Source of the DNA: Methylobacterium sp. 17Sr1-1
Lineage (GTDB): Bacteria > Pseudomonadota > Alphaproteobacteria > Rhizobiales > Beijerinckiaceae
Length of the DNA stretch: 64,000 nt
NCBI RefSeq assembly: GCF_003173775.1
Contig: NZ_CP029552.1
Span: 2,511,001-2,575,000 of the forward strand
Reading direction: 5' to 3'
Shown here: positions 8,338-15,903 of the stretch, piece by piece
How the letters are laid out: each line of letters starts with the position of its first letter
How positions within the stretch are numbered: position 1 is the stretch's first letter
Position numbers and translations under genes: made by a program
Notes under the pieces: model-generated
Seen by the model: only the letters and a program-made list of their open reading frames with translations
The model's database searches: none
What the model was told of the DNA's origin: nothing

Positions 8338-9473
8338 CACGCCACCCGCCTGCCCTGGCGCCACACCTGCCGCACCACCGGCACGCCCTCGGCGAGGCGC
8401 ACCCGCACGAGGTCGGCGCGAAGGTTTTTCGCGATGGCGCCGCGGTCGTCGAGGCCGGTGGCCCGGGCCGGGTTGGCGGTCACCGTGGCGACCGCCTCCG
8501 GCAGGGTGATCGACGCGACGCGCTCGGGCAGGCTGAGCGCCGCCATCATCAGGCTCGCCGGGACGTAGTCGGAGGAGAGCACGTCGAGCAGGCCCTCCCG
8601 GGCGAGGTCCTCCGCCGCGACGTTGCCGGAATGCGAGCCGCCGCGGATGAGGTTCGGCGCGCCCATCATCACGGTGATGCCGGCCTCGCGGGCGGCTCGC
8701 GCCGCCTCCATCGTCGTCGGGAACTCGGCGAGCCGCACGCCCTCGCCCCTCGCCATGGCGACGTCGGCCAGCGTGGTGTCGTCATGGCTGGCGAGCGCGA
8801 TGCCCTGCTGGCGGGCGAGCGCGACGAGGGCCGGGCGGTTGATCGCGTTGAAGGCCTCGCCGTCGCGGATCTTCATCGCGGTGTTGGCCTGGATCTCGAC
8901 GATCGAGCGGCCGCCGCGGGTGGCGTAGGTGTAGTACTTCTCGATGTCGCGGAACTGGCGCTGGCCCGGCGTGTGGTCCATCAGCGAGATCAGACCGACG
9001 GGGTAGCGGGCGGTGAAGTCCCGCACGGTGTCCATCAGGTCGGCGGAGGGGATCTCGCAGCGCAAGTGCGTCAGGTGCTCGGCGCGAAAGAGGTCGGCGC
9101 CCTTGGCGGTCGCGATCGCGCCGGCGAGCTGCATCAGCTCGGGGCCGAGCCCGCTGCCGTCCGGATCGCTGCCGGCGCGCAGCGAATCGAACACCGTGGT
9201 GATGCCCGAGGCCGCGATCTGCGCGTCGTAGGCGAGCACGGCGCCGAGCGGGTGCCAGCGCACCTTCGGGCGGGGGGCGTAGTGGCTCTCGAGATGGTCG
9301 GTGTGCAGCTCGACGAGGCCCGGGATCAAGTGGTCGCCGTGAAGGTCGAGGCCGCGCTCGGGTGCGCGGCCCTCGCCGATCTCGGCGATGCGGCCATCCA
9401 CGATGGCGAGCCAGCCGCGCTGGACCCAGTCGGGCAGCACCAGGGTGGCGTTCTCGAGGATCCGGTCTTCCAT
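8337..9473 (-). CDS. phnM: Alpha-D-ribose 1-methylphosphonate 5-triphosphate diphosphatase PhnM
   Basis: A 378-residue amidohydrolase-fold enzyme that removes pyrophosphate from ribose 1-methylphosphonate 5-triphosphate before C-P cleavage. The metal-binding ELHTDHLE motif is near residue 60, a further SLMDHTPGQRQF motif near 160, and the LASHDDTT and late LSSDYVP motifs are present. Its length is standard for the family. It starts 18 bases after the phnL stop and is coupled to phnN by a TGATG overlap. Confidence 0.95.
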   Translation of the reverse strand: MEDRILENATLVLPDWVQRGWLAIVDGRIAEIGEGRAPERGLDLHGDHLIPGLVELHTDHLESHYAPRPKVRWHPLGAVLAYDAQIAASGITTVFDSLRAGSDPDGSGLGPELMQLAGAIATAKGADLFRAEHLTHLRCEIPSADLMDTVRDFTARYPVGLISLMDHTPGQRQFRDIEKYYTYATRGGRSIVEIQANTAMKIRDGEAFNAINRPALVALARQQGIALASHDDTTLADVAMARGEGVRLAEFPTTMEAARAAREAGITVMMGAPNLIRGGSHSGNVAAEDLAREGLLDVLSSDYVPASLMMAALSLPERVASITLPEAVATVTANPARATGLDDRGAIAKNLRADLVRVRLAEGVPVVRQVWRQGRRVA

Positions 9474-9491
9474 GGAGGTCCCCTTACTTGA

Positions 9492-10211
9492 TCAGGCCGC
9501 GCGCTTCTGCGCGAAGGCGGTGACGTCGACCACCCGGGTCGCCACCGCCTCGCGCACGTCGGTGTCGTGGAAGATGCCGAGCAAAGCCGCGCCGGCGGCC
9601 TGGCGGGCGCGGATCAGCTCCACCACCACGGCGCGGTTCCGCGCGTCGAGGGAGGCGGTCGGCTCGTCGAGGAGCAGGACCGGCCGCTCGGCGATCAGCC
9701 CGCGGGCGATGTTGACCCGCTGCTGCTCGCCGCCCGAGAAGGTCGCGGGCGGCAGGTCCCACAGGCGCTCGGGCAGGTTGAGGCGGGACAAAAGCTCTTC
9801 TGCGCGGGCGAGCGCGAGATCGGCGGAGAGGCCGCCCTCGCGGCCGGCGGAGGCCACCACCTCGCGGGCGCCGACCCGCGGGATCACCCGCAGGAATTGC
9901 GACACGTAGGAGATCGTGCGGCGCCGCAGGACCAGAACCTCGCGGGGCGAGGCGGAGGCGACGTCGATGCGCTCCTTCCCGTCGCGCACCAGGATCTCGC
10001 CCCGGTCGCAGCGATAGTTGCCGTAGGCCATCTTCAGGAGCGAGGACTTGCCGGCGCCCGAGGGCCCGCCGAGCACCACGCACTCGCCCGGATACACCGC
10101 GAGGTCGGCGCCCGCCATCACCGGCAGCTGCACGCCGCCGCGCAGGTGCAGGGTGAAGGTCTTGGCCACGTCGCGGAATTCGAGGGCGGGGAGGGTTCGA
10201 TCGGGCATCAT
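9492..10211 (-). CDS. phnL: C-P lyase ABC-type subunit PhnL
   Basis: A 239-residue ABC ATPase homologue. With PhnG, H, I and M it is linked to formation of the ribose-triphosphonate intermediate. Walker A is GGPSGAGKSS, the signature is FSGGEQQRVNIARGL, and Walker B is VLLLDEPTASLD. The start lies in ATGATG at 10211-10206, overlapping the phnK TGA. The same reading frame stays open upstream all the way into the GNAT gene, but that is chance plus a frameshift and not a fusion. Confidence 0.94.
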   Translation of the reverse strand: MMPDRTLPALEFRDVAKTFTLHLRGGVQLPVMAGADLAVYPGECVVLGGPSGAGKSSLLKMAYGNYRCDRGEILVRDGKERIDVASASPREVLVLRRRTISYVSQFLRVIPRVGAREVVASAGREGGLSADLALARAEELLSRLNLPERLWDLPPATFSGGEQQRVNIARGLIAERPVLLLDEPTASLDARNRAVVVELIRARQAAGAALLGIFHDTDVREAVATRVVDVTAFAQKRAA

Positions 10212-10981
10212 GCGGCGAGCACCGAGGAGACGAGGAGCTGGGTGTAGGGCTCGGCGGGATCGTCGAGCACCTGGTCGGTGAGGCCGGTCTCGATCACCCG
10301 GCCGGCGCGCATCACCATCACCCGGTGCGACAGGAGGCGGGCCACCGCGAGGTCGTGGGTGACGATGATCACCGCGAGGCCGAGCTCGGCGACGAGGCCG
10401 CGGATCAGGTCGAGGAGGCGGGCCTGGACCGAGACGTCGAGCCCCGAGGTCGGCTCGTCCATCAGCACCAGGCGTGGGCCGGTGACGAGGTTGCGGGCGA
10501 TCTGGAGCCGCTGGCGCATGCCGCCGGAGAACCGCGTCGGCGGGTCGTCGACCCGGTCGGCGGCGATCTCGACCTTGGCGAGCCAGTCGAGCGCCGTGCC
10601 GCGGATCTGGCCGTAATGGCGCGCACCCGCCCCCATCAGCCGCTCGCCGACATTGCCGCCGGCCGAGACCGCCATGCGCAGGCCCTTGGCCGCGTCCTGG
10701 CGCACGAAGCCCCAATCGGTCCGCATCAGGGCCCGGCGCTCGGCCTCGCTCAACTCGCCAAGGTCGCGCATGACCCCGTCGCGCATCCGGTAGGAGACGG
10801 TGCCGGAATCCGGGGAAAGCTCCGTGGCGACGAGCGAGAGCAGCGTCGACTTGCCGGAGCCCGACTCGCCGACGATCGCCAGCACCTCGCCGGGATCGAG
10901 GTCGAACGAGACGTCGGCGCAGGCCGTGCGGGCACCGTAATGCTTGGTCAGGCCGCGGGCCTGGAGCAGGGCGTCGCTCAT
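10208..10981 (-). CDS. phnK: C-P lyase complex ATPase PhnK
   Basis: A 257-residue ABC ATPase that docks on the PhnGHIJ core and powers the C-P lyase reaction. The sequence shows Walker A GESGSGKST, Q-loop FVRQDAAKGLRM, signature FSGGMRQRLQIARNL and Walker B LVLMDEPTSGLD. ATG 10981 is chosen because the homologous N-terminus (MSDALLQARGLTKHYG) starts there. The codon overlaps the restored stop of the upstream acetyltransferase (ATGA). Confidence 0.95.
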   Translation of the reverse strand: MSDALLQARGLTKHYGARTACADVSFDLDPGEVLAIVGESGSGKSTLLSLVATELSPDSGTVSYRMRDGVMRDLGELSEAERRALMRTDWGFVRQDAAKGLRMAVSAGGNVGERLMGAGARHYGQIRGTALDWLAKVEIAADRVDDPPTRFSGGMRQRLQIARNLVTGPRLVLMDEPTSGLDVSVQARLLDLIRGLVAELGLAVIIVTHDLAVARLLSHRVMVMRAGRVIETGLTDQVLDDPAEPYTQLLVSSVLAA

Positions 10982-11447
10982 GCGGTCTCCTCCGCGTCGC
11001 GGGTGAAGGGGGATCGAGCCGGAAGCTGTAGCCATAAGCCTCGAAGCCGAGGCTCTCGTAGAAGCGGTGGGCCGGCTTGGCGTCGACGTTCGAGGACAGG
11101 GCGAGCTTGTAGCAGCCCTTCTCGGCGGCGAGCCGTCCGGCCTCCCGCATCATCCGCCGGCCGAGGCCGGTGCCGCGCTCGACCTCCGCCACCACCACGC
11201 TCTCGACGAGGGCGGAGGGCATGCCCCAATGGGCGATGTTGTCGAGGATCACGAGGCAGAAGGTGCCGACGATCCGGCCCCCGGTTTCCGCGACGTAGAG
11301 CCGGTAATCGGGATAGGCGTCGAGGCGGGCGAGCAGGGCCTCGGCCTGGGGCAGGGGGGCGACCCGGCCGTGATTCAGCTCGGAGTAGAGGCCGAGCACG
11401 GCCGGCAGGTCGGGCTTTTCCGCCCGGCGGACGACGAAGTCAGACAC
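10978..11447 (-). pseudogene. GNAT acetyltransferase in the phn operon (PhnO-like), apparent frameshift
   Basis: From ATG 11447 the frame encodes a GNAT fold: MSDFVVRRAEKPDLPAVLGL, strand ETGGRIVGTFCLVI, acetyl-CoA loop VERGTGLGRRMM, and AHRFYESLGFEAYGYSFRL. It resembles the aminoalkylphosphonate acetyltransferase PhnO. After FRLDP the frame runs on without a stop through phnK. In a run of five G (plus strand 11008-11012), one extra base would lead into FTRDAEETA and a TGA at 10978-10980. That stop overlaps the phnK ATG by four bases, as elsewhere in this operon. I therefore infer a 1-bp deletion, real or a sequencing error. With it restored the protein is about 156 residues. The start overlaps the phnJ end by eight bases. 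Confidence 0.8.
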
Positions 11448-12327
11448 GCGCCGCCTCCTCGACGCCGCCGGTCCCGGTATGCCCGTCGGCGCGCCGCTCC
11501 TCGCAATGGTCGGTGTCCGAGCAGACGAACATCCGCCCGCCGGCGTCGTCGAGCAGCACCTCGTCGAGGTAGACGCCCTCGGCGCCGCAGAGCGCGCACG
11601 GCTTGTCGAAGCGCTGGACCCGGAACGGATGGTCCTCGAAATCGAGGCTGCGCACCGTCGTGTAGGGCGGCACGGCGTAGATCCGCTTCTCGCGGCCGGC
11701 GCCGAACACTTGCAGCGCCGGGCTGTCGTCCATCTTCGGGTTGTCGAATTTCGGGGTCGGCGAGGGGTCCATGACGTAGCGGCCCGCGACCTCGACCGGG
11801 TAGGCGTAGGTGGTGGCGATGTGGCCGTGGCGGGCGATGTCCTCGTAGAGCTTGACGTGCATCAGCCCGTACTCGGACAGGGCGTGGAGCTGGCGCGTCT
11901 CGGTCTCCCGCGGCTCGAGGAAGCGCAGGGGCTCGGGGATCGGCACCTGGTAGACCAGGACCTGGCCCTCATGCAGCGGCGCCTCCGGGATGCGGTGGCG
12001 GGTCTGGATCACCGTGGCCTCCCGGGTGTGGGTGGTGACGGCGACGTTCGCCGTGCGGGCGAAGAAGGCGCGGATCGACACCGCGTTGGTGGTGTCGTCC
12101 GAGCCCTGGTCGATGACCTTGAGCACGTCGGCCCGCCCCAGGATCGCGGCGGTGACCTGCACCCCGCCGGTGCCCCAGCCGTAGGGCATCGGCATCTCGC
12201 GCGAGGCGAAGGGCACCTGGTAGCCGGGGATCGCGATCGCCTTGAGGATCGCCCGGCGGATCATCCGCTTGGTGCCCTCGTCGAGATAGGCGAAGTTGTA
12301 GCCGGTCTCGGGGTCGGCGGTCGTCAT
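11440..12327 (-). CDS. phnJ: C-P lyase catalytic subunit PhnJ
   Basis: A 295-residue radical-SAM enzyme that breaks the C-P bond of ribose 1-phosphonate 5-phosphate. The four conserved cysteines lie in CALCG (Cys244, Cys247) and MFVCSDTDHC (Cys269, Cys275), the spacing used for the iron-sulfur cluster and the reactive thiol. GYNFAYLDEGTKRMIRRA, MPMPYGWGTGG and IDQGSDDTTNAVSIR are further PhnJ hallmarks. ATG 12327 overlaps the phnI TGA (ATGA). It forms the core complex with PhnG, H and I. Confidence 0.97.
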   Translation of the reverse strand: MTTADPETGYNFAYLDEGTKRMIRRAILKAIAIPGYQVPFASREMPMPYGWGTGGVQVTAAILGRADVLKVIDQGSDDTTNAVSIRAFFARTANVAVTTHTREATVIQTRHRIPEAPLHEGQVLVYQVPIPEPLRFLEPRETETRQLHALSEYGLMHVKLYEDIARHGHIATTYAYPVEVAGRYVMDPSPTPKFDNPKMDDSPALQVFGAGREKRIYAVPPYTTVRSLDFEDHPFRVQRFDKPCALCGAEGVYLDEVLLDDAGGRMFVCSDTDHCEERRADGHTGTGGVEEAARV

Positions 12328-13436
12328 TCCGCGGCCTCCTTCATCTCGGTCTCGGGCGCCGCGCGTTTCGCGGCGTGCTCGGCGCGCAGGCGCCGCACCA
12401 GCTCCAGCTCGGCCTGGAAGTCGACGTAGTGGGGCAGCTTCAGGTGCTCGACGAAGCCGGTCGCCTGGAGCGCGTCGCAATGGGCCAGCACGAATTCCTG
12501 GTCCTGGGCCGGGGCGCCGACCGGCTCGCCGAGTTCTTGCGCCCGGAGCGCCCGGTCGACCAGGGCCATCGCCATCGCCTTGCGCTCGCTCTGGCCGAAG
12601 GCGAGGCCGTAGCCGCGGGTGAACTGGGGCGGCACCTCGGCACTGCCGTGGAACTGGTTGACCATCTGGCACTCGGTGAGCGCCACCTCGCCCAGCGGCA
12701 CCGGAAAGCCCAGCTCCTCCGGCACGAACTCGACCGCCACGGTGCCCACCCGGATCTCGCCGACGAAGGGGTGGGTGCGGCCGTAGCCGCGCTGCGTCGA
12801 GTAGCCGAGCGCCAGGACGAAGCCCTCGTCGCCCCGCGCCAGCGCCTGGAGCCGGAGCGCCCGGTCGGCCGGGAAATCGAGCGGCTCGCGGGTGAGGTCG
12901 CCGGGTGGGGTGCCGTCGTCGGGGGCGGAGGGCTCGATCAGGCCGTCCTGGCCCAGCAGATCGGTGACCCGCGGGGCGTGGGCGGCATCCGCCAGCGGCT
13001 CGGCCTCCTCGGCCAACGGCGCCTCGCCCGCGGCGGCGAGCGAAAAATCGATCAGCCGGTGGGTGTAGTCGAAGGTCGGGCCGAGCACCTGGCCGCCGGG
13101 CAGGTCCTTGTAGGTGGCGGAGATCCGGCGGCGCAACGTCATGGCGCCGGTCTCGACCGGCTCGGAGGCGCCGAAGCGGGGCAGGGTGGTGCGGTAGGCC
13201 CGCACCAGGAACACCGCCTCGATCAGGTCGCCGCGCGCCTGCTTGAGGGCGAGCGCCGCGAGGTCGGGATCGTGCAGCGAGCCCTCGGTCATCACCCGGT
13301 CGACGAGGAGCGCCATCTGCTCGCGGATCTGCGCCACCGAGAGCTCGGGGACGCGCGCGTCGCCCCGGCGGGTCTCGGCGAGGAGCCGGTGCGCGTTGGC
13401 GATGGCGGCCTCGCCGCCCTTCACGGCCACGTACAT
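12324..13436 (-). CDS. phnI: C-P lyase core subunit PhnI
   Basis: A 370-residue subunit that works with PhnG, H and L to attach the phosphonate to ATP-derived ribose. It begins MYVAVKGGEAAIANAHRLL and contains RRISATYKDLPGGQVLGPT, LGYSTQRGYGRTHPFVGE, TECQMVNQF and YGLAFGQSERKAMAMALVD, all typical of PhnI. Its length is standard. It starts 5 bases after the phnH stop and overlaps phnJ by four bases. Confidence 0.96.
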   Translation of the reverse strand: MYVAVKGGEAAIANAHRLLAETRRGDARVPELSVAQIREQMALLVDRVMTEGSLHDPDLAALALKQARGDLIEAVFLVRAYRTTLPRFGASEPVETGAMTLRRRISATYKDLPGGQVLGPTFDYTHRLIDFSLAAAGEAPLAEEAEPLADAAHAPRVTDLLGQDGLIEPSAPDDGTPPGDLTREPLDFPADRALRLQALARGDEGFVLALGYSTQRGYGRTHPFVGEIRVGTVAVEFVPEELGFPVPLGEVALTECQMVNQFHGSAEVPPQFTRGYGLAFGQSERKAMAMALVDRALRAQELGEPVGAPAQDQEFVLAHCDALQATGFVEHLKLPHYVDFQAELELVRRLRAEHAAKRAAPETEMKEAAE

Positions 13437-13441
13437 GGCGA

Positions 13442-14029
13442 TCAGCCTCCGGTGACGCGGGTGGAGCGCGGCAGGGCCGCGAGGCGGCCGGGCGCGGCGA
13501 GGATCAGGTCGATCCCTTGCGGGAAGCCGGCGTGGTTGCGGCCGAGCCGGTCGCGCATGTCCGCCGGCAACGGCGCGGCGGAGAGCGTCGCGCTGCCCTT
13601 GATGCCCGGCCCGTCGAGGCGCCAGCCCGGGCGGTCCGAGAGGTCGGAGACCGCCAGCACCAGGGTCGCGGAGCGGTCGGGATAGGCCGGCGTGCCTTGC
13701 GCGAAGGCGTTGAAATCGGGGCAGGCGGCGGGGTCGGAGACCAGCGCGAAGGCGGCGTCAAGCGGATCCGCGGTGATGCGCGCGCCGGTATGGAAGCGGA
13801 GAAAACTCGCCACGGCAGGGTTTTTCGCGAGCGCCCCGTCGAGCCAGAGCGGCGCGTCGGCGTCAGTGAGTGCCAGGGCGATGGCGGCGAGTTCGGGCGT
13901 CAGCGGCGCCGGGGGTGCCAGCTCCGTCACGAGGGGCTGGATCGTGCCGGGGCGCGCGAGGGCGTCCATCACGGCGCGGAAGACGCCCTGGGCGTCATGG
14001 ACCGGATCGGCAAAGCCGCGGGCGAGCAT
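13442..14029 (-). CDS. phnH: C-P lyase core subunit PhnH
   Basis: A 195-residue subunit of the C-P lyase core that dimerises and binds PhnGIJ. Typical stretches are FADPVHDAQGVFRAVMDALA, RPGTIQPL, ALTDADAPLWLD and the C-terminal FPQGIDLILAAPGRLAALPR. ATG 14029 overlaps the phnG stop by one base (TGATG), which decides the start. Confidence 0.94.
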   Translation of the reverse strand: MLARGFADPVHDAQGVFRAVMDALARPGTIQPLVTELAPPAPLTPELAAIALALTDADAPLWLDGALAKNPAVASFLRFHTGARITADPLDAAFALVSDPAACPDFNAFAQGTPAYPDRSATLVLAVSDLSDRPGWRLDGPGIKGSATLSAAPLPADMRDRLGRNHAGFPQGIDLILAAPGRLAALPRSTRVTGG

Positions 14030-14502
14030 CAGTCTTCTCCCCGAGCCATGGTGAAGAAGTTCACCCGCGTCGCCGCGGTCCGGCGCGCTTCCGCCGAGCG
14101 CTCCTCCGCCCGGCGGGTCGCGACGGGGCGGAGCGCCGCCTCGACCGCCGCGCGCCGCTCCCGGACCTGCCACAGCGCGTCGAGGGTCGCGGCGAGCCGC
14201 GCCTTCGCCCGGTCGCGGCCGAGATGGTAGGCGAAGCCGGTCTCGCCGGTCCCCAGGCGGACCGCCGCCCGGGTCACCGTCGCCTCGCCGAGGTTGAAGG
14301 GCTGCCCGTCGCCGCCGATGCGGCCGCGGGTCATCACCAACCCGGTCTCCGGCGGGCGCAGGTCCTCGGTCGGCTCGACGTCGCCCAGCACGGAGAGAGC
14401 GTCGCGCAGCTCCTCGGCGCGGGCCTCGCCGCACAGAGCCATCACGGCGCGGCGGGCGGCGAGATCGGGCGTTTCATCGGGGGATGGGGTATGGTCGGGC
14501 AT
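14029..14502 (-). CDS. phnG: C-P lyase core subunit PhnG
   Basis: A 157-residue protein, first gene of the C-P lyase operon. The sequence RRAVMALCGEARAEELRDAL, LRPPETGLVMTRGRIGGDG, PFNLGEATVTRAAVRL, GFAYHLGRDRAKARLAATLD and TRVNFFTMARGED matches PhnG. ATG 14502 is chosen because homology starts there; a longer frame upstream crosses the operator and the phnF start. It is divergent from phnF across 88 bases that contain the operator. Confidence 0.93.
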   Translation of the reverse strand: MPDHTPSPDETPDLAARRAVMALCGEARAEELRDALSVLGDVEPTEDLRPPETGLVMTRGRIGGDGQPFNLGEATVTRAAVRLGTGETGFAYHLGRDRAKARLAATLDALWQVRERRAAVEAALRPVATRRAEERSAEARRTAATRVNFFTMARGED

Positions 14503-14542
14503 CGGGTCTGCCTGCTGGCTTCCGTGCTGTCGTATGGCCTCG

Positions 14543-14568
14543 CGGTTGTCTAATGGTATAGACAACCG
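14543..14568. promoter_or_regulatory. Palindromic operator between phnG and phnF
   Basis: CGGTTGTCTA, six spacer bases, then TAGACAACCG: a perfect 10-bp inverted repeat. The central part contains GTATAGAC, which fits the GTMTAKAC consensus known for HutC-subfamily GntR regulators. It also contains TGGTATAGAC, as in the mycobacterial PhnF site. A further GACAACC copy follows at once (14568-14574). It lies 23 bases before the phnF start and 41 bases before phnG, well placed for control of both genes. Binding by PhnF is inferred. Confidence 0.85.
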
Positions 14569-14590
14569 ACAACCGAGGAGCAAATGAAAC

Positions 14591-15367
14591 TTGGATGACG
14601 GTATGAGCGCAGGGAGCGACGGTCCGGTGACGGACGGCACGGTGACGATCCTGGCGCGGGGCGAGGGCCTGGCGGCGTGGCGCCAGATCGCGGACGGGCT
14701 GACTGCCGACATCGAGGCCGGCCGCCTCGGCCCCGGCAGCCAGCTGCCGACGGAGGCGGCGCTCGCGGCGCGGTTCGGCGTCAACCGCCACACCGTGCGC
14801 CGGGCGCTGGCGGCGCTCGCCGAGCGCGGGCTGGTGCGGGCGACGCAGGGGCGCGGCACCTTCGTGGAGACGCCGCGGCTCGCCTACCCGATCGGCCGGC
14901 GCACCCGCTTCTCGGAGATCGTCAGCAAGGCCGGCCGCGAGGCCTGGGGGGACCTGATCGCGGCGGACAGCGTGCCGGCCGATCCCGGTACCGCGGAGGC
15001 CTTGGGGGTAGCCCCCGGCTCGGCCATGCTCGCATTGCTGACCATCCACCGCGCCGACGGCACGCCGCTCTCGACCGCCCGCACCTGCCTGCCGCTGCCG
15101 CGCTTCGACGGTTTCGCGGCGGCCTACGCGGCCCTCGGCTCGCTCACCCGCGCCTACGCGGAATTCGGCATCGCCGACTACACCCGCCTGTCCACCCGCA
15201 TCACCGCCCGCCCGGCCGCCGCCGACGAGGCCGCCCGCCTCGACCTCGCGCCCGGCCGGGTCCTGATCGTGCTCTCGAGCGTCAACGTCGATGCGGCGGG
15301 CGTCCCGATCCAGGCGACGCAGAGCCTGTTCGCGGCGGACCGGGTGGAGCTGGTGGTCGAGGGGTAG
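14591..15367 (+). CDS. phnF: Phosphonate metabolism regulator PhnF, GntR/HutC family
   Basis: A transcription factor of 258 residues from TTG 14591, or 254 from ATG 14603; a GAGGAG about 10 bases before the TTG favours the first. The winged helix-turn-helix (TEAALAARFGVNRHTVRRAL, then GTFVETPR) is at about 48-97. The UTRA ligand-binding domain follows, with RTRFSEIVSKAGREAWGDLI at its start. PhnF proteins sense phosphonate or phosphate status and repress the adjacent operon. The divergent position next to a palindromic operator supports autoregulation and control of phnG-N. Confidence 0.9.
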   Translation: MDDGMSAGSDGPVTDGTVTILARGEGLAAWRQIADGLTADIEAGRLGPGSQLPTEAALAARFGVNRHTVRRALAALAERGLVRATQGRGTFVETPRLAYPIGRRTRFSEIVSKAGREAWGDLIAADSVPADPGTAEALGVAPGSAMLALLTIHRADGTPLSTARTCLPLPRFDGFAAAYAALGSLTRAYAEFGIADYTRLSTRITARPAAADEAARLDLAPGRVLIVLSSVNVDAAGVPIQATQSLFAADRVELVVEG

Positions 15368-15386
15368 GCGTCCACCCTTGAGCCCG

Positions 15387-15560
15387 CCCCCTTTCCCGGA
15401 CGACTGAAACGACGTGGAAGGAGATCCGGGATCCAGGAGAGAGGTGCCGCGAAGCGGCTCCATACGCTGCACCGTTGCAGACGAACGGTCGCTTCGCGAG
15501 TTCTTATGCGGGATCCCGGATCTCCTTACCGCTGTCGCTTCAGTCGTCCGGGAAAGGGGA
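15387..15560. repeat. Large imperfect palindrome, intergenic repeat family A
   Basis: The left arm (15387-15434) starts CCCCCTTTCCCGGACGACTG and ends in GATCCGGGATCC. The right arm (15511-15560) runs from GGATCCCGGATCTCC to TCAGTCGTCCGGGAAAGGGG, largely the reverse complement. The transcript could fold into a long hairpin. A shorter copy of the right-arm sequence is at 49220-49270. It lies downstream of phnF and upstream of a small secreted-protein gene. Confidence 0.8.
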
Positions 15561-15652
15561 GCGCGGGAGAAGCGACCGGTGGGCACGAGCACCCGTCCCG
15601 AACCTCCTGCCGCAGCGGAGGTTATCGCTGCAACGTCACGCCGGAGCCCCCG

Positions 15653-15892
15653 ATGCCCACCCGCCCGACCGTCGCCGCCCTGCTCCTCCTCGCCGCCGCG
15701 GTGCCGCTCGGCTGGCCCGCCTCCGCGCAGGCCGGGCCGGCGCAGGATTACCAGTACCAGCGCCGGCAGCTCGGCCGGGGCCAGGTTTGCCGGCCGCCGC
15801 TGAAATTCGCGGCCGGCGCCTGCGTGCGGCGCTGCCCGGCGGGCTACCAGGACAACGGCGGGTATTGCCGCCTGCGCAACATGGTGCGCTGA
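15653..15892 (+). CDS. Small secreted cysteine-containing protein
   Basis: A 79-residue protein from ATG 15653. Residues 1-26 are a Sec signal peptide (LLLLAAAVPLGWPASAQA). The mature part has four cysteines in VCRPPLKFAAGACVRRCPAG and GGYCRLR, which suggests two disulfides in the periplasm or outside the cell. I recognise no named family. The frame stays open further upstream, but that part is repeat sequence and unlikely to be coding. Confidence 0.65.
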   Translation: MPTRPTVAALLLLAAAVPLGWPASAQAGPAQDYQYQRRQLGRGQVCRPPLKFAAGACVRRCPAGYQDNGGYCRLRNMVR

Positions 15893-15903
15893 CGGGCGCG
15901 GCC

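Noticed and set aside
9492..11447. A 651-codon open frame joining the GNAT domain with PhnL
   Set aside because: The middle part is phnK read in the wrong frame. PhnK has its own perfect frame there, and the join results from the frameshift at 11008-11012.
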